A stretch of 64,000 nt of DNA, taken from contig VZTG01007409.1 in assembly GCA_013397845.1 (NCBI GenBank), positions 1,836,485-1,900,484 on the forward strand, in the 5' to 3' direction. This stretch comes from Melanocharis versteri (taxonomy: Eukaryota; Chordata; Aves; Passeriformes; Melanocharitidae). A program made the position numbers and the translations under genes. This document shows positions 51,701-64,000 of this stretch, piece by piece. Positions within the stretch are counted from its first letter, which is position 1, and every line of letters starts with the position of its first letter. The notes under the pieces were generated by a model. It ran no database searches, was not told the origin of the DNA, and was given only the letters and a program-made list of their open reading frames with translations.

Positions 51701-53404
51701 TGACTATCCTGTCGTTTCTGGTTGCCATTTTGAAGTTTATGTTCCCATGTGCTTTATAACAGAAGTCTAAGTTCTAATATTGGATTCTGGATTCTAGCCT
51801 GGGAAAAACAATACTGCAGAATTCATCGTTACTTGCATATTTATACATTGCTTAACACCTATATTATTCTAACATCATCTGAAGAACTAAATTTGTACAT
51901 AGAGTTGAAACTCTCACCCAATTTTTGCATTCAATAAAGTGATGTTTGTGGTTGTTTCTTAAAGCTTGTGATTGTTCTCCGCTACACCTCAGTGGTCCTG
52001 CTGCACTATATATATATATATATAAAATACATAATATATATTATACATAATATTTTATTGGTTTAACTATATGTGTAATAAAATGGTGAACTGATACTCC
52101 TTTGGAAAATTTTTTCCCCATTAGCAAATACATGACTTACTAAAAATAGAGGGGTAGAGGTGGGCATTTGCATTGTTTTTTTTTTTAAAGCAACAAACCT
52201 GTATAGAATCTCAGGTTTGACCTGGACATGAAAAAAAAATAGTAGTAAAAAAATGTAAAGTTTGAGAGTCTTAGATCCATTAATTACCTTCCTGAATAGG
52301 AGCAGATTTTCTTTTAGACTAAGCATTCTGATGGTGTTTGGTGTCAGAAGAGGGAGCTCTTGAACTATGTCACATTTCTAATAGATTCTAAAGAGTACAC
52401 CTTTATTCCTAAAGAGCACACCTTTGTTCCCTGCATTATTAAAATTGAATTCCGCAATGCTTAAAATATTTTCAAGTAGCCCACTTAGTCAGAATGGCAC
52501 ATCCAAGATTTACAAGTGCCTTTTAAATACATATAACTGTGTGAAAAAAAAGCGCAAGAATGGCAAAACACAAATCCAAAAATTAAAGCAGAAATAGTTT
52601 GCATCTCCCATTAAATAAAAATCACATAAATGCACACAACCGGCATATAATGAGATGCATATGATAAAGCATGCAATGAGAGCAAGTTTTCACATATTTT
52701 ATTAAAAGTTTCTGTAAGACATTTCTAAGGAAGGTTATTGTTTGTACATAATAATAATTAAAACCCCAAAGCTCATCACAGAGTCTCTGTGTGTTATCTT
52801 CATCAATCAGACAATAAATAAATCTTGGTTGCTTATTTAGATTAAGGCAAAAATTGTTAATATTAATACACCCATAAGACAAACTGAATGATATTCGAGT
52901 GCCATTTCTCAGGAAGATTTTTTAAAGCCATGTGTAGGAGTTAAGCTAATGCTCCTGACATATGTAGGTCATAAAAGATGGGATTTAGTTTACCTGTCCC
53001 AGCCACCTGGGAGTTAGGCAGTGCGACGATATCACTCCTATTAATGAAAAAATGATTTACACATTCTGACACAGGTATTCAAGAAAAGAAGAAAACTTTT
53101 ATGAACTTAATGTTTTAATTCCTTAGACATCTAGCTCTAAATACTTCAGTCCTAAACTGGTAAATTAGGCTGAATACAACGACTTCTTGACATGGAGTAG
53201 ACAGGAACTCGCCCTTATGCTACTCAGGCCATCCGCACAGGGCTGTAGTACATTATGAGACCTGTGAGAGACCAATATTCTTCTGGCAGATGGAGACAGG
53301 TCTCAGGTCTAGGTCATATCAAATGACATCAGATGTCCCTGTTACTGAATTGTACACCTGAATTTGTCTATCTGAATCAGGAATAAAGTGTCAATATAAA
53401 GAAA
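48786..53404. other. Unique AT-rich DNA with minor repeats
   Basis: It holds a run of 18 T at 49,894-49,911 and a TA repeat near 52,008-52,024 followed by AT-rich sequence. No gene is recognised. Two opposing frames around 49,043-49,274 cover the same bases, so at most one could be real, and neither is familiar. Confidence 0.5.
52388..52429. repeat. Two 21-bp tandem units
   Basis: CTAAAGAGTACACCTTTATT plus C at 52,388-52,408 is followed directly by a copy at 52,409-52,429 with two differences. Confidence 0.9.
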
Positions 53405-53588
53405 TAGTGAGCTTTAGAGGAGGTGGTGACACACACAATGTACAAGATACCCAAAGCTTAATTGAGAAGGATTCTAGGTCATCTGATTTACTTCTGAAGT
53501 TTACTCTTGCTTTGAGGAAGGAATGGGAGCATGGGACCTCCAGAAGTGCCTTCCAGTCTAAATTATTTTATGTTTTTATGATCTTATA
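53405..53588 (+). mobile_element. Diverged CR1 LINE 3' end
   Basis: The clear part is 53,505-53,588: CTTGCTTTGAGGAAGGAATG, GGGACCTCCAGAAGTGCCTT, CCAGTCTAAATTATTTTATG, then TTTTTATGATCTTAT, a decayed version of the ATTCTATGA terminus. The left part is too diverged to delimit, so the start is approximate. It seems older than the copies at 18-21 kb. Confidence 0.7.
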
Positions 53589-56500
53589 AAGACCTTGAGG
53601 GTTTATTCTGAACCTGTCAGGATACTAGTAGTGTATCTAAATGTCTGCATGTCTTCTCTGATTTTTGTTAGTAGAAACAGGGGAAATCAGGGTTGGAAGA
53701 ATATTTGCCCTGTATTTCTGAGTATTCTCGGCTGACATCATGCCAGATGGATATGTTTACTCATTTGTAAGTGTGTGAGCACAGCAGGGATGGAAAGGGC
53801 TTACCATAACAACCGATTTCCCAGGTAGTTCAAGTCACTATGTACTTCTGCAAGGATCTATTTACATTACAGTTTTTCTTGTTCCAGTGTCAGGCTCTGG
53901 ACCAGACACACTAACCTCTTTTCAAAGATATCAGTAAATATTTAATTTATTACCAGATGTGAACCAGAAATATCTTTTCTTGGAACAAAATGATTATGAG
54001 GACAATTCCCTAAAGGACAAAATATACCGTAAGTTTATATAATGAAACACTCTTTTAAGTTCAGCAAGAAATACTCTCGAGCACCTGAGCAGGAAAACAA
54101 GAAGTCAGATAAATCTAGAATGTAAGGCCAGTCTCCTGAACTATTATGCCATTTGTGTTACATATTATGGCTTGAAATGTAGCAATATATACATCATTCT
54201 AATAATGGATGATGAACAAAAAAACTCCAGAAGGATATCCTTTAATGTAGTTGAATAATATATTCAAAGAAATAACCGGAAGACTTATAAAATATTTATA
54301 GAATTATATTGAAAATATACCTTCTGTTATCAGAAAAATCTTCTCAATGAGGTTGCTATCTTGCAGCAAGATATCTTGTAGTGGCTTGTAAAAAAAAAGT
54401 AATTTCTCATAAAAAGGAACATGTCTACCTAATCAATTTTCTACTAGACTTCATGAAAATCAAACAAACTCTGAAAGCTTTTGTTCCTGGAGCTACCAAA
54501 CTTTGCAGTTGGTGCCCCTCAGCCATTCATATGTGTTAAAATGACTTGTATCTGTCATTCATTATGATACAACACCACTGGATTAATTAAAGGCACTGCT
54601 TACTAGTAAAACATATTTTTGGAAATTAATGCAATCTGGAAAGAGGAAAGAGCTAAGTTAGCAAATTTGATCAGTGATGTCTCCAGTGACCATGAAGCAC
54701 AGTGTGAGAACCACTATACTGAATTGCATTATTATTTTTTCTGACCATCTGTTTACACTGTAATGTTATTTCATCTCTCATCTTCTAGTGTTAGAAGGAT
54801 GAATTACTTCTTCATTTATCAAACAAAAATCCTCTTACTTACAAAAGTCTACCTGTCCCCTGAAAACTTTAGAAATTCCTTTTATATTTAATGCTTAATT
54901 TTTGTGTCAAGTCAAATTGCTATGATCTTTTTCTTCAGTAGTTACATTTTGATATATACATATTTTAAAAATGTAAAAAAAACCCACCAAAACACACCCA
55001 AATCAAAATAATTAGTTTTATACATTTCTAGTATCTGGAGAAATTATTCTGAAAAGTACTATGTATGTCATCCCTTTATCTATTTTATTTTTGATTTTCT
55101 TAACGTAAAAAATCTTTAAAAAACCCAATTAATTTTTATAAATACTCTTCCAAAACATATTATCTCTCTTCCTCTTGTACAAAATCCTCATTATGTGCCA
55201 CAGACGTGAAATCTAACAGATTAACTAGAAAAATGCTTTGTTAAAGTGAATTCCTATATGGCGCTATCTGTTTTTTACTGTTTGTATTAAGTGATGTGAC
55301 ACTGGTAAGCCACTGTGAACAATAGAGTACTTAAAAAAATACTTCTGCTTTTCATAATTAACCTCTACTGCTGCGCAGTAGAGGTGATTGGTAAAACTCA
55401 CCCACCAAGCTAGATAAAGTAAGTTCTGTAATATTGTGAGGTGGACATCTGGCAAACCACAAGTACATATTAAAGACATGTTTTAAGGCAATTAAAGCTT
55501 CAAATCTATTTTTTATTAGCTTAGTATGCTTAAGTAAGCCAAAACAAATAAGAACCTTATTCATATTTTTTATTTTGATTTGCAAGATTTAATGGAATCC
55601 ACAATCCATATAATAGAATTTAGAATAAGTGCCAACTAGAAATCACAATGACTTTCTGGAGTAATTGAAACAAATGGATTGATTATTCAGATCTTGTGTT
55701 TGTCTGTGTTTGTGCCTTAAATGTCCCAGTAGAATACATTTTATTAGACAGTTTACTAGAAACCTTTTTCTTAAAGTCTTCACTAGGCTAAAGATTTTCC
55801 TTAATATCATTATTTCTATAGAAGGATTTATCCATAGAAAACAATGATGAATTCTTTCTAGGCAAGATTGAATGTTCAAATTAATTTTCTATTCTGAATA
55901 TTATATTGAATTTTAAAATTATACAATAAATATGTGTAGTATTAAACTCTAAAAAATCCACAGACTACTTGTTGTGAGACTTCTATACATTAATCACAGA
56001 AAATATTCTTACAATAAAAATTAGCACATATAGCAGAAATTTTTGAATTATTTTGATCTAGTAGGGTATTCATACCTAAAGGGGGAGAAAAGAACTACAT
56101 CCAGAAATTATATGTAAATAAAATAAAGAATATAAAAAAAAAGGTTTAAACCGCTTTACACATTCCAAATATAGCTGAAAAGAAAAAGCTATTAGTGTTT
56201 CAACATTTTGACATGTAAGCCCCTTCATAATCAAGAGAGCACTATAATAAACTGCACTGATATTAATTTCCAGAGAGAAATATTATAATCACTCATATTG
56301 AGATAAGGTTGTATTCTCAGACACTTCCTTATTTCCGTCTACTCATCAAGGAAGTTTCCTTTTTTTGTGTGAAATTGAAATGACAAAGAGCCCTTAGATT
56401 AATCATACTCACAGAAGATGAGCTCTTAGCATGTTTAGTTAATCACAGTTTCGGAGCAAGTGTAATGAAAAATATAGACTGAAAGATCAAAGGGAAAATT

Positions 56501-59500
56501 TTCTTTCTTTTTGACTAAGTCATTGAGCTTGTTTCAAGAACCCTGTTCATTTTCTGTGGGTGGGACCCTCCTGGCAGATTTGCCCCATCCTTTATCAGTT
56601 GAGGAATTTCTCCATGACTTCCATGCTCTTTTAACAGTTGGATTAAGCATCTGTACAGCAGATGTCTGAAAGAAAAATGTGGTTTCCTGTCAGAATCAGA
56701 GCATTTTTATACCTAGCAGTGGTTACTGGAGGATTTTTCTCCCAGCAAATATACGATTTGGCATGGTCATCACTGATCTAACAGAGAAACCCCTGACTTT
56801 TATTTGCTTATTGAAAACTTTGTGTTACAAAGGTCATTTTAAGCTAGGGGAAAAGAAAATGCATCAAAATTAAGTGTTATAGTTACTGCGTACAGCATTC
56901 TAGTGCATCCCAAAACATCTCAATCTTACTACCCAATCACTTGTTTTTATTAGGTATACAATCCTTCTCATATAGCAAGGTTAGGATACTATAATGGTAC
57001 AGTGGCCCTAGAATGTAAAGTAAGAGAGTTTTGAATCACCAGCACTGCTCAAAGGAAATTGCTCCATATCTCTGCATATTTTTTCTTATATATCATTTAT
57101 AAATTTTATTTTCTATATATCAATTATACTAAAACAAACTCATATTTATATGGTAGTTCTTTCAAACCAGACAGACAGTCATGGGCTTGCAAAAAATTAG
57201 AGGTTTAAATATTTTTTCTTTTTTCAGTTATGTATGCAGCCACTAGTTCAAGTAAGTTTCATTTCATTAGAAGTTCACAAAAAGATATATGTTCAAGGTA
57301 TATTTCATAACTGTCTTTATATGCTACTGAGTGCAGATTTATGTGTGAAACAATTGAAATTTAATAACGAGCACCAATTACTTTATAGAATTGTTTTCAG
57401 CATTCTCCTGAACAACATTAAGTATCCATTTTTCTGTACAGTATGATACTACTACAAGCTGTTCTTCATTTGTCACATACATTAAGCAAGATTATGTCTA
57501 GTCTGGGAATTGATGCAAACACTATGAACAAAATCTAGACTACAACAGGAAATTATATCAATGCCTTGTAGTCAGATAAACTGACCTCTTCACCAAAACC
57601 AATGCCTTCCTTGGAATATCGTGGGAAATTCCAATGGCATAAATATAATTTCTTCATGTAATATGCAACTTTGTACTGAATATTTAAGACATTTCAACGT
57701 TTTTTACTGTAATAATATGTACTCTATACATATTTTAATCAGGAAGTAGTTTGAAATGTTTCAAGTAACTCTATGAAAGAGTCAGTACAATCCCACACTA
57801 ACTCCTCCCCTGCTCCCAAATATTAGCTCATTTTTATCTCATTTTGTCTGCCTGCCTTCTCATCCTCAAGAGAAGCATAATTTTTTTATACTATAGTTCA
57901 CCACAATTATTGCTTTAGGGGGATAGAAGAGTTTAGAAAATGAAATGACTGTCACATGTGAAAGTAAAATCAAGCTTTTGGAACCCAATTTTATTTAGAT
58001 GCCAGCTAAACCTCTTACTGTTCAGTTTTTATGATGTTGATTAAGTACATTCAGAAACAGGATTCAGTCTTTTGAGGAATGTTGTTGCTAGAAATTTAGG
58101 CATAGAATAAGTATCAGGTTTGATTATTTACAATAAATTTGTGCTTTTAAATATAGTTCTCTGGCCATACATTTTCTTAACTCATGACTGATATTTCAAT
58201 ATTGCATTTGTATTTTTGTTTAAATTACAGCATTATGCTTGTTAAAATATTTTGATGTAGAATTGTACCAAATACAGACTAAGACCACAAAAGTAAGTAA
58301 AAAGTACAAGACAGAGTTAAAAGAAAGATTCAAATCCATTAACTCCTAAATACAGAGAAGTGTTAGGCTTGCACCCACCTTTCAATAAACAATTAATCCT
58401 TGCAAAATTAAATGCCTCTTGTCATGTGATAAACAATCATTCTAAATCCTAGAACTCACCTTGGGGACAGTCTGGGGACAGATGAGAAGACATTAAGGAG
58501 ACATGGCAGTAAGAGCCAATGTATGCAAACAGCTAAACTTCAAATGTGGTGGGCCGCAGCAAAGAGCCTTCTTGATAGTGTACATTCATATGTGACCCAG
58601 GAGACAGCAAGCCAAAGCAATAACTCCTTATCACAACCTCAAAAAATTTAAAATCCCCTGGCAAGTGGCAAAAAAGAAAGGTCTATTTGCTAGGTTTATG
58701 TTGTTCTGTTTTTCTACTCAGGACACAAGCAGTGGTGCAGGTGGTATATTCTAGCACTTGTTACAGGTGTGTCTCACTTTTGGTGCTCAATTTTGTGTAA
58801 TCATGCTGGCAATTTTTGTCTCACTGAGGAGTGAGTCCATGTATAAATTTATCCTTCCAGTGTCTGGTTCAAATAGCCTAATATGAAGATATTTGACACC
58901 GTGTATAAATATATAGTTATACACATATGAGTGCGTAGTCATATTAAGTACATATGTAGTATATATATAGTATATATAACTATATATTTTTGTATATATA
59001 CGTATAAACCATATACACAGTTAAATACTTCTGTGTATGGGATTCCCTTGAACACTGATAACACTGGTCTGAAACTACTTACATAAGTAATCCCATAAAC
59101 TTTGTTGGCATTAATACATCATTAATAGATTTTATTTAAGTGACTGTAGAAGTGAACTGAAAAAAGTATGAGTTAAGCAACACAATAGCATGAATGGGCT
59201 CATTTGGAGCGGCAACAAAAATAAAAAAAAAACCAACACAAAATTAAAAAAAAAAACAAAAACCACAAACCAAAATAAACAACCCAAAAACTCCACAAGA
59301 CCAGTCTAAAGAGAGTTTCTCCAGTCTCATCTTATGGCTGGAAAAGTTTATTTTTTCATACTTTTGGTCCAATAAAAGTCAGATTTGTGGTAGCTAGTTA
59401 CCTTAAAGCTATCTGTTTGAAAAGGTTGGAAAATCTTTGGAGTAGCAATTAAGTGGTTCACCTGACAAAAGCTACCAGAAAAATGGTAGTCATAACAAAA

Positions 59501-60887
59501 TGTTTAAAGCAAAAAGATGCAATTTAAGTTTTATTGAACAAAAGGGAAAAGTTTTATTTGTCTATCACGTCAAGGAGTAGATATTTACTGAGTCAGCCTA
59601 TTAATTAACTATGTTTACCATGAGATCATTTATGCAGCTGAGGAAATGTCCAGCTGTAATTGGTCCCCTACCTCAGGGGAGCCAGGGACAATTCTTGTTA
59701 GGCTGGAATGACACAAATCTGGATCCTGACCAGCTGGAACTGACTTTCTTCTTCCAATGTGCCCATATTTCCCTGCTGAGAAACCTTCTGCCAGAATAGG
59801 CCCCAGTCAGAGCTTTCTGTGTGTCTTGTCCATCACTATCATGAATCAACACTTTACTCCGTAACAGGTTTGTAATGAAAAATTGCTATTTGCTTTCATC
59901 TTTAATGAAGAAAGACATGCATAATCATTTAAAATCAAATTGGTTTAAATTTGTTTGTTTAGGGAGCTTCAAAACAAAACTCTCTCTGTTTTATAATACT
60001 TCCTCTGTTGCATGTTTTAAATATATGCCTTTGAGAGAAACTTCAAGCCACTTTCTCAAACGGACAAATTGTGCACTTTTTACACATTAAATCTGTTTAT
60101 GTCAATAGAAAACTGTTATTAAAATATCAAGAGAGAAAAATCATGTAGTAGCCAGTAATAACACATATTGAATGTTGTTTTTCACCAAAAAAATCCAAAT
60201 TGTAGTTACTTTAAGATAAGTACCTTTCAAATTACCATTTCCTATTTAGGAATTTACTTGTTGCAAGCTATTCTTATTTTCAGGTATTCTCCTATCTGTG
60301 GCTAGATTTATGTTATTAACTTATCATCAGTTTCTCTTATCACAAATTAAAAAAATGAAAGTTATAACACAATCTCTTACTTTCTTTCACTTCATAGAGG
60401 AAACTATGTAAAGACTAAAACTTCCCATACGTAGAGCTAAAGAGCATTCAGACATCTTTTATTAGGCACCTGGAAGCGTTAATTAAATTTTGTGATTTTT
60501 TTTTTGTCAGAACTTAATTTCTCTTTCCAATTAAAAATAATTTTGTTATTGTTACCTTCCTTCCTTTAAAATTCCTTATGATGTGATTGATTTGCAGTTC
60601 CCAGAGCTGTAGATGATGATATTTTGACTTCATCAGACAATTTTCTTATTTTCATTCATTTATTCTTTCCATCAGCTTCCACCTGTTCCTTTAAACACCA
60701 AGGATTTTGGTTGTTTGAATGGGTTTTTTCACATCAGAATGTCTAATTTCTTTGATTCTGTAGTTGGTTGAAATAAACTGCCTGATCAATAGGTTCTGTG
60801 TCTGTCATATTTATGGTAAAGGATAAAGGGAAAGAGTTTAATGGGATATTACCCCCTTGCAATGCTTCTCCACTACTAGAACATAGT
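53589..60887. other. Unique AT-rich DNA
   Basis: No gene is recognised in over 7 kb. An AT-palindrome-rich stretch lies at about 58,905-59,025 and an A/C low-complexity stretch at about 59,219-59,290. Small GC-richer patches near 58,450-58,640 and 59,640-59,820 show no known similarity. Confidence 0.5.
58905..59025. repeat. TA-rich palindromic stretch
   Basis: Repeated TATA/ATAT blocks include AGTATATATATAGTATATAT followed by AACTATATAT, giving several overlapping self-complementary segments. Confidence 0.8.
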
Positions 60888-61401
60888 TGTTGCCTTTTTC
60901 CCAACCTGGAAACGAAACTTGAGATAATTTCAGCAAGAAGGTAATATAAAAGGGGATCTTTATTTGAACGCCTTCAGAAGCAGTTATGGAAAGATGTCCA
61001 CAAAAACCCGCCCCCCTAGGGGTGAATACAGTTTTGCAGGTTTTAGGAAATTTGCATAATTAATAAAAAGCACCAATTAGGAGGACAAGTGGTGATGCAA
61101 TTCCCCCCTCAAGTCAAGCCCCTTCTCTGGGGTCCCCCCTTTGTTATTGGCTGTACTTTTTCCATTAGAACATATCTTGAAGAGTTGCTCTTGGCCTGGG
61201 GGAACCAAGATAGCACTGGGGCTTAGTTAGTACCTCCCAGGGCTTGGAGCTCTGGAATTTGTTTTGTCTTTCTGCTACGAGAAAGGCCATGGAAAAGTCC
61301 TGGGAAAACTAACTACTAATACAGTAGGCTACAGAGCTACAAATATATGTCCAAAGAATATAGGGAACATATAAAAAAAAAAAGGCAGAACCCAAACAGC
61401 A
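60888..61401 (-). mobile_element. Complete solo LTR, 514 bp, with target-site duplication
   Basis: On the minus strand the element starts TGCTGTTTGGGTTCTGCC and ends GGGAAAAAGGCAACA, so it has TG...CA termini. An AATAAA polyadenylation hexamer at 60,964-60,959 is followed by GATCCCC and a T-rich U5-like end; a CCAAT box lies at 61,150-61,146. CATAGT stands directly before it (60,882-60,887) and again at 61,403-61,408, one base after the right end, fitting a target-site duplication of about 6 bp. No polypurine tract or primer-binding site flanks it, so the interior was lost by LTR-LTR recombination. A duplication of 6 bp suggests a class II (ERVK-like) element. Confidence 0.82.
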
Positions 61402-63215
61402 TCATAGTGTTCAACTCTGCTGTGTACTGTATGTCACCTGAAAGCTCCATATTTTAACATCCCCCAAATGCACTCCTAATGTCACAAGGAAATTGTGGGA
61501 GGTCTGCAAGAACTGTGGTATTTAATCTAACATTTAGTAAATAAGCAGGGTGGGGGGAGAGTAGAGAATATTTTCTAGTTCAAGATTTCAATTCTAGCAC
61601 ATAAACACAAGTTTCTCTTTCAAAAACACCCCCTTGCCTCACGTCCAGTGCCTCTCCAGTCTCTCTGGTCCAAGTTGGATCTGCGCCATGGATCCAGGAG
61701 AGAGCGACACCCATGACTACTGAATGCAATGGAGTCCGAGTCTCACATATAGTTTTTCCACCTTTGGTTTCATCTTCAGGGTGCAGCTGAAAGCCCAGGT
61801 GTGGAGTTCACATGGCAAGGTGTAATTGTCTTCACTATTTATTGGCTTCTGAACTAGGCTGTTGGTGCAGGTCTTTACTTATTCTGCCTCCCACATCTTT
61901 CTAAATCTCCCAGCTATCCTCCATTGTAACCTATTGGTTTCTACTAAACAATGGATAAAATTACATACACATCATATACAGCCGAAGTCTGTTCCTGTTC
62001 CAAAGTATCTCCCATCTTTAGGTTTCAAGAGTCCCACATAGAGACATATCTTCCACTATACTATGGCTTTTCCAGTCCTCAATACAATTAGATTTACTGT
62101 AATTTCATTTTGACTAGCTTTCATTTTGACAGCCTCTTCCGATTTTTGTTTGATAATATTTGTGAAAGAGAATGTTTTTTCTCATCTGAGTGTTCAGGAC
62201 AATGACAAATGTATAACTGGGATCATTTAATTACATACATGCATTTCAGGTGGAAAAAATGTATTACACAGATAGAACATCTGCTCTTGAATATAGAACA
62301 CCTAAAAGGAATAGTTAAATAGAGGGTGTTTGCCTTGTGTTTTGTTTTGTTTTGCTCTTTCACAAAAACTGCCTGTCAAGTAGAGGCAAAAATATTTGAA
62401 AACAAGAACTTCATAACAAATTCTGTCAACAGAAAAAGGAACAAATTAAATAATCAAATTGTATGAAATTGTATGTGAAAAGTTTTTTTTCAACTGTACC
62501 TAATCCATAATGATACTGACTTCATGAATAATAAACAAAGATCCAAATTAGAGGTCTAAATAAATAAATATTTGGGGTGCCATTTTGCCTTGTATAGAAA
62601 ATCTATATTTTAAATTATAATGTGTATATATATATATATATGCGTGTCCCTTTCAAAATAAGTTCAGTGCACAAAAAAAAATTACAGATGTAAACTTATA
62701 CCTGCAAGTAAGATTTCAGAAGTTTCAGGACAGCCTGAAAAACACCTGGATAGGAATAACTTGGTAATGGCCTCCCCCTTTATACTTTACTCTCTTTAGG
62801 AAAAACAAACCAATCCATCCATTTTAAAGAAAGGTTTGTTAACCTTAAAACTGTCACAGACATGATTAATTAATTAATTCAGATGATGGACTCTAGATAA
62901 ATAGCAATGGTGATGAAAAATGTTTTTTGAATTTATATATCAGTCAAATTTGAAGGGAACCCAGGAGCTGTCTAGAATTGAACCTCCTGCTAAAAGCATG
63001 GTTGACACAATTCAGATAGTACTTCAGGGCTTTGTGCAACACTTCTATCTCACTGAGCAACCAAAACCCTACGAAAGACAGAACTTCAAAAACTGAAGAA
63101 ATTCCTCAAAATACGCATCTATTTTTCCTTAATACATGATTTTCCTAAGAGTTATGGTTGAATAGTGTCCTAAATACACTTAATTTCAATTAAAAATGCC
63201 TCTGATTTTTCAAAC
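61402..63215. other. Unique DNA beside the solo LTR
   Basis: GC-richer patches at about 61,620-61,830 are not recognised and could be an old repeat. A short TA repeat lies near 62,622-62,641, and an ATTA repeat near 62,864-62,879. No gene is seen. Confidence 0.5.
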
Positions 63216-63700
63216 AGAATCACCGAATGGGTCAGGTTGGAAGTGACCACAGTGGCTCATCTGATCCAATCTCCCTGCTCGAGCGGAGTTATCCTAGAGC
63301 ACATTGAACAGGATCGCATCCAGATGGTTCTTGAATCTCTCCAGCGAGGGAGAGTCCACAACCCCTCTGGGCAATCCTTTGCAGTGCATGGTGACCTGTA
63401 AAGTTCTTCCTCATGTTCAGGTAGAACTTCCTGTGAGTTAGTCTCTGCCCACAGCCTCCTTTTCTTATTGCTCAGCACCACTGAGAAGAGTCCTGGCTCC
63501 ACGCTCTTGGAGCCCTCCCTTCAGAAACTTATCATTTTACGTATATTATTGATGAGGTCTCCTCTCAGTTGTTTCTTCTCAAGGCTGAACAGGCCCAGCT
63601 CCCTCAGCCTTTGCTTGCAAGAGAGATGATCAAATCTCTTAATCATCTTTGTTGCCCTCTGCTGGACCTGGTCCAGGAGCTCCAAGTCTCTCTTGTACCA
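63216..63700 (-). mobile_element. CR1 LINE 3'-end fragment, about 485 bp
   Basis: This is the longest CR1 copy in the window, on the minus strand. The plus strand reads AGAATCACCGAATGGGTCAG, AGTTATCCTAGAGCACATTG, AATCTCTCCAGCGAGGGAGA, TCCTCATGTTCAGGTAGAAC, GAACAGGCCCAGCTCCCTCA and CTGGACCTGGTCCAGGAGCT. The subfamily differs from the copies at 18-21 kb. The 81-codon minus frame inside is in the CR1 untranslated 3' part and is not a gene. Confidence 0.95.
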
Positions 63701-64000
63701 ATAAAACCTCCCCTTTAACGGAGGTTAAAGACTCATCAGTGACTTCTGTAAAACTCTAGAAAGTAAAATAGAGAGGTTATAAAGAATTACCTTATTTGTG
63801 AAATGTAGATGTAATGAATAATGTCTGCTACCCAAGATGGCAAAAAAGGAAGGAAGGATAACATAAATACTTAAATATAAATTATATGTAGTAATATAAC
63901 CAGAGAAACAACTATTCTATACTCATCTGTATGGCTGTCATATAGTTTACTGCTCTTCTATACAGTTTCTTTTTTCTCACTTCTATCTGTCACTGGTTGC
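63701..64000. other. Unique AT-rich DNA to the window end
   Basis: Nothing recognised. Confidence 0.5.

Noticed and set aside
63257..63502. 81-codon minus-strand frame
   Set aside because: It lies in the CR1 3' region, and the fragment carries no reverse-transcriptase domain.

Overview
The window reads as nuclear DNA from a bird, most likely a neoavian species and perhaps a songbird. The evidence is at least six fragments of the avian CR1 LINE. Several keep the characteristic 3' end built on ATTCTATGA-like units. There are also LTR fragments of endogenous retroviruses that I recognise as avian families, and the background is AT-rich with A, T, TTTC and TA tracts. Family assignments are from recall, not from a search.

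I find no protein-coding gene I can name. All open frames are short (117 codons or fewer), unrelated to any family I recognise, and scattered on both strands, as expected by chance in AT-rich DNA. The window is best described as a gene desert or the inside of a very large intron.

Layout: 1-7.8 kb is unique AT-rich DNA with low-complexity stretches, a perfect small hairpin and a weak candidate exon near 2.6 kb. A 101-base segment at 7,864-7,964 has convincing splice signals on both sides but no open frame. A CR1 fragment lies at 8.4 kb. Between 11.5 and 28.9 kb lie four fragments of one avian LTR family in alternating orientation, with three CR1 fragments between 18.3 and 21.1 kb. A 40-base assembly gap sits inside a poly(A) run at 27.4 kb. 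Near 35.0 kb an AATAAA hexamer stands 20 bases before a 62-base poly(A), resembling a transcript 3' end or a retrocopied tail. At 44.5 kb an identical 92-bp direct duplication precedes a 240-bp polypyrimidine tract. Around 48.3-48.8 kb two minus-strand frames meet at a homopolymer and may be a decayed coding remnant. CR1 traces lie at 53.5 kb and 63.2-63.7 kb. A complete 514-bp solo LTR with a target-site duplication lies at 60,888-61,401.

I did not find an operon, CRISPR array, conserved RNA gene or any undescribed functional system. The best leads are the poly(A)/AATAAA site, the exact duplication, the solo LTR and the candidate noncoding exon.
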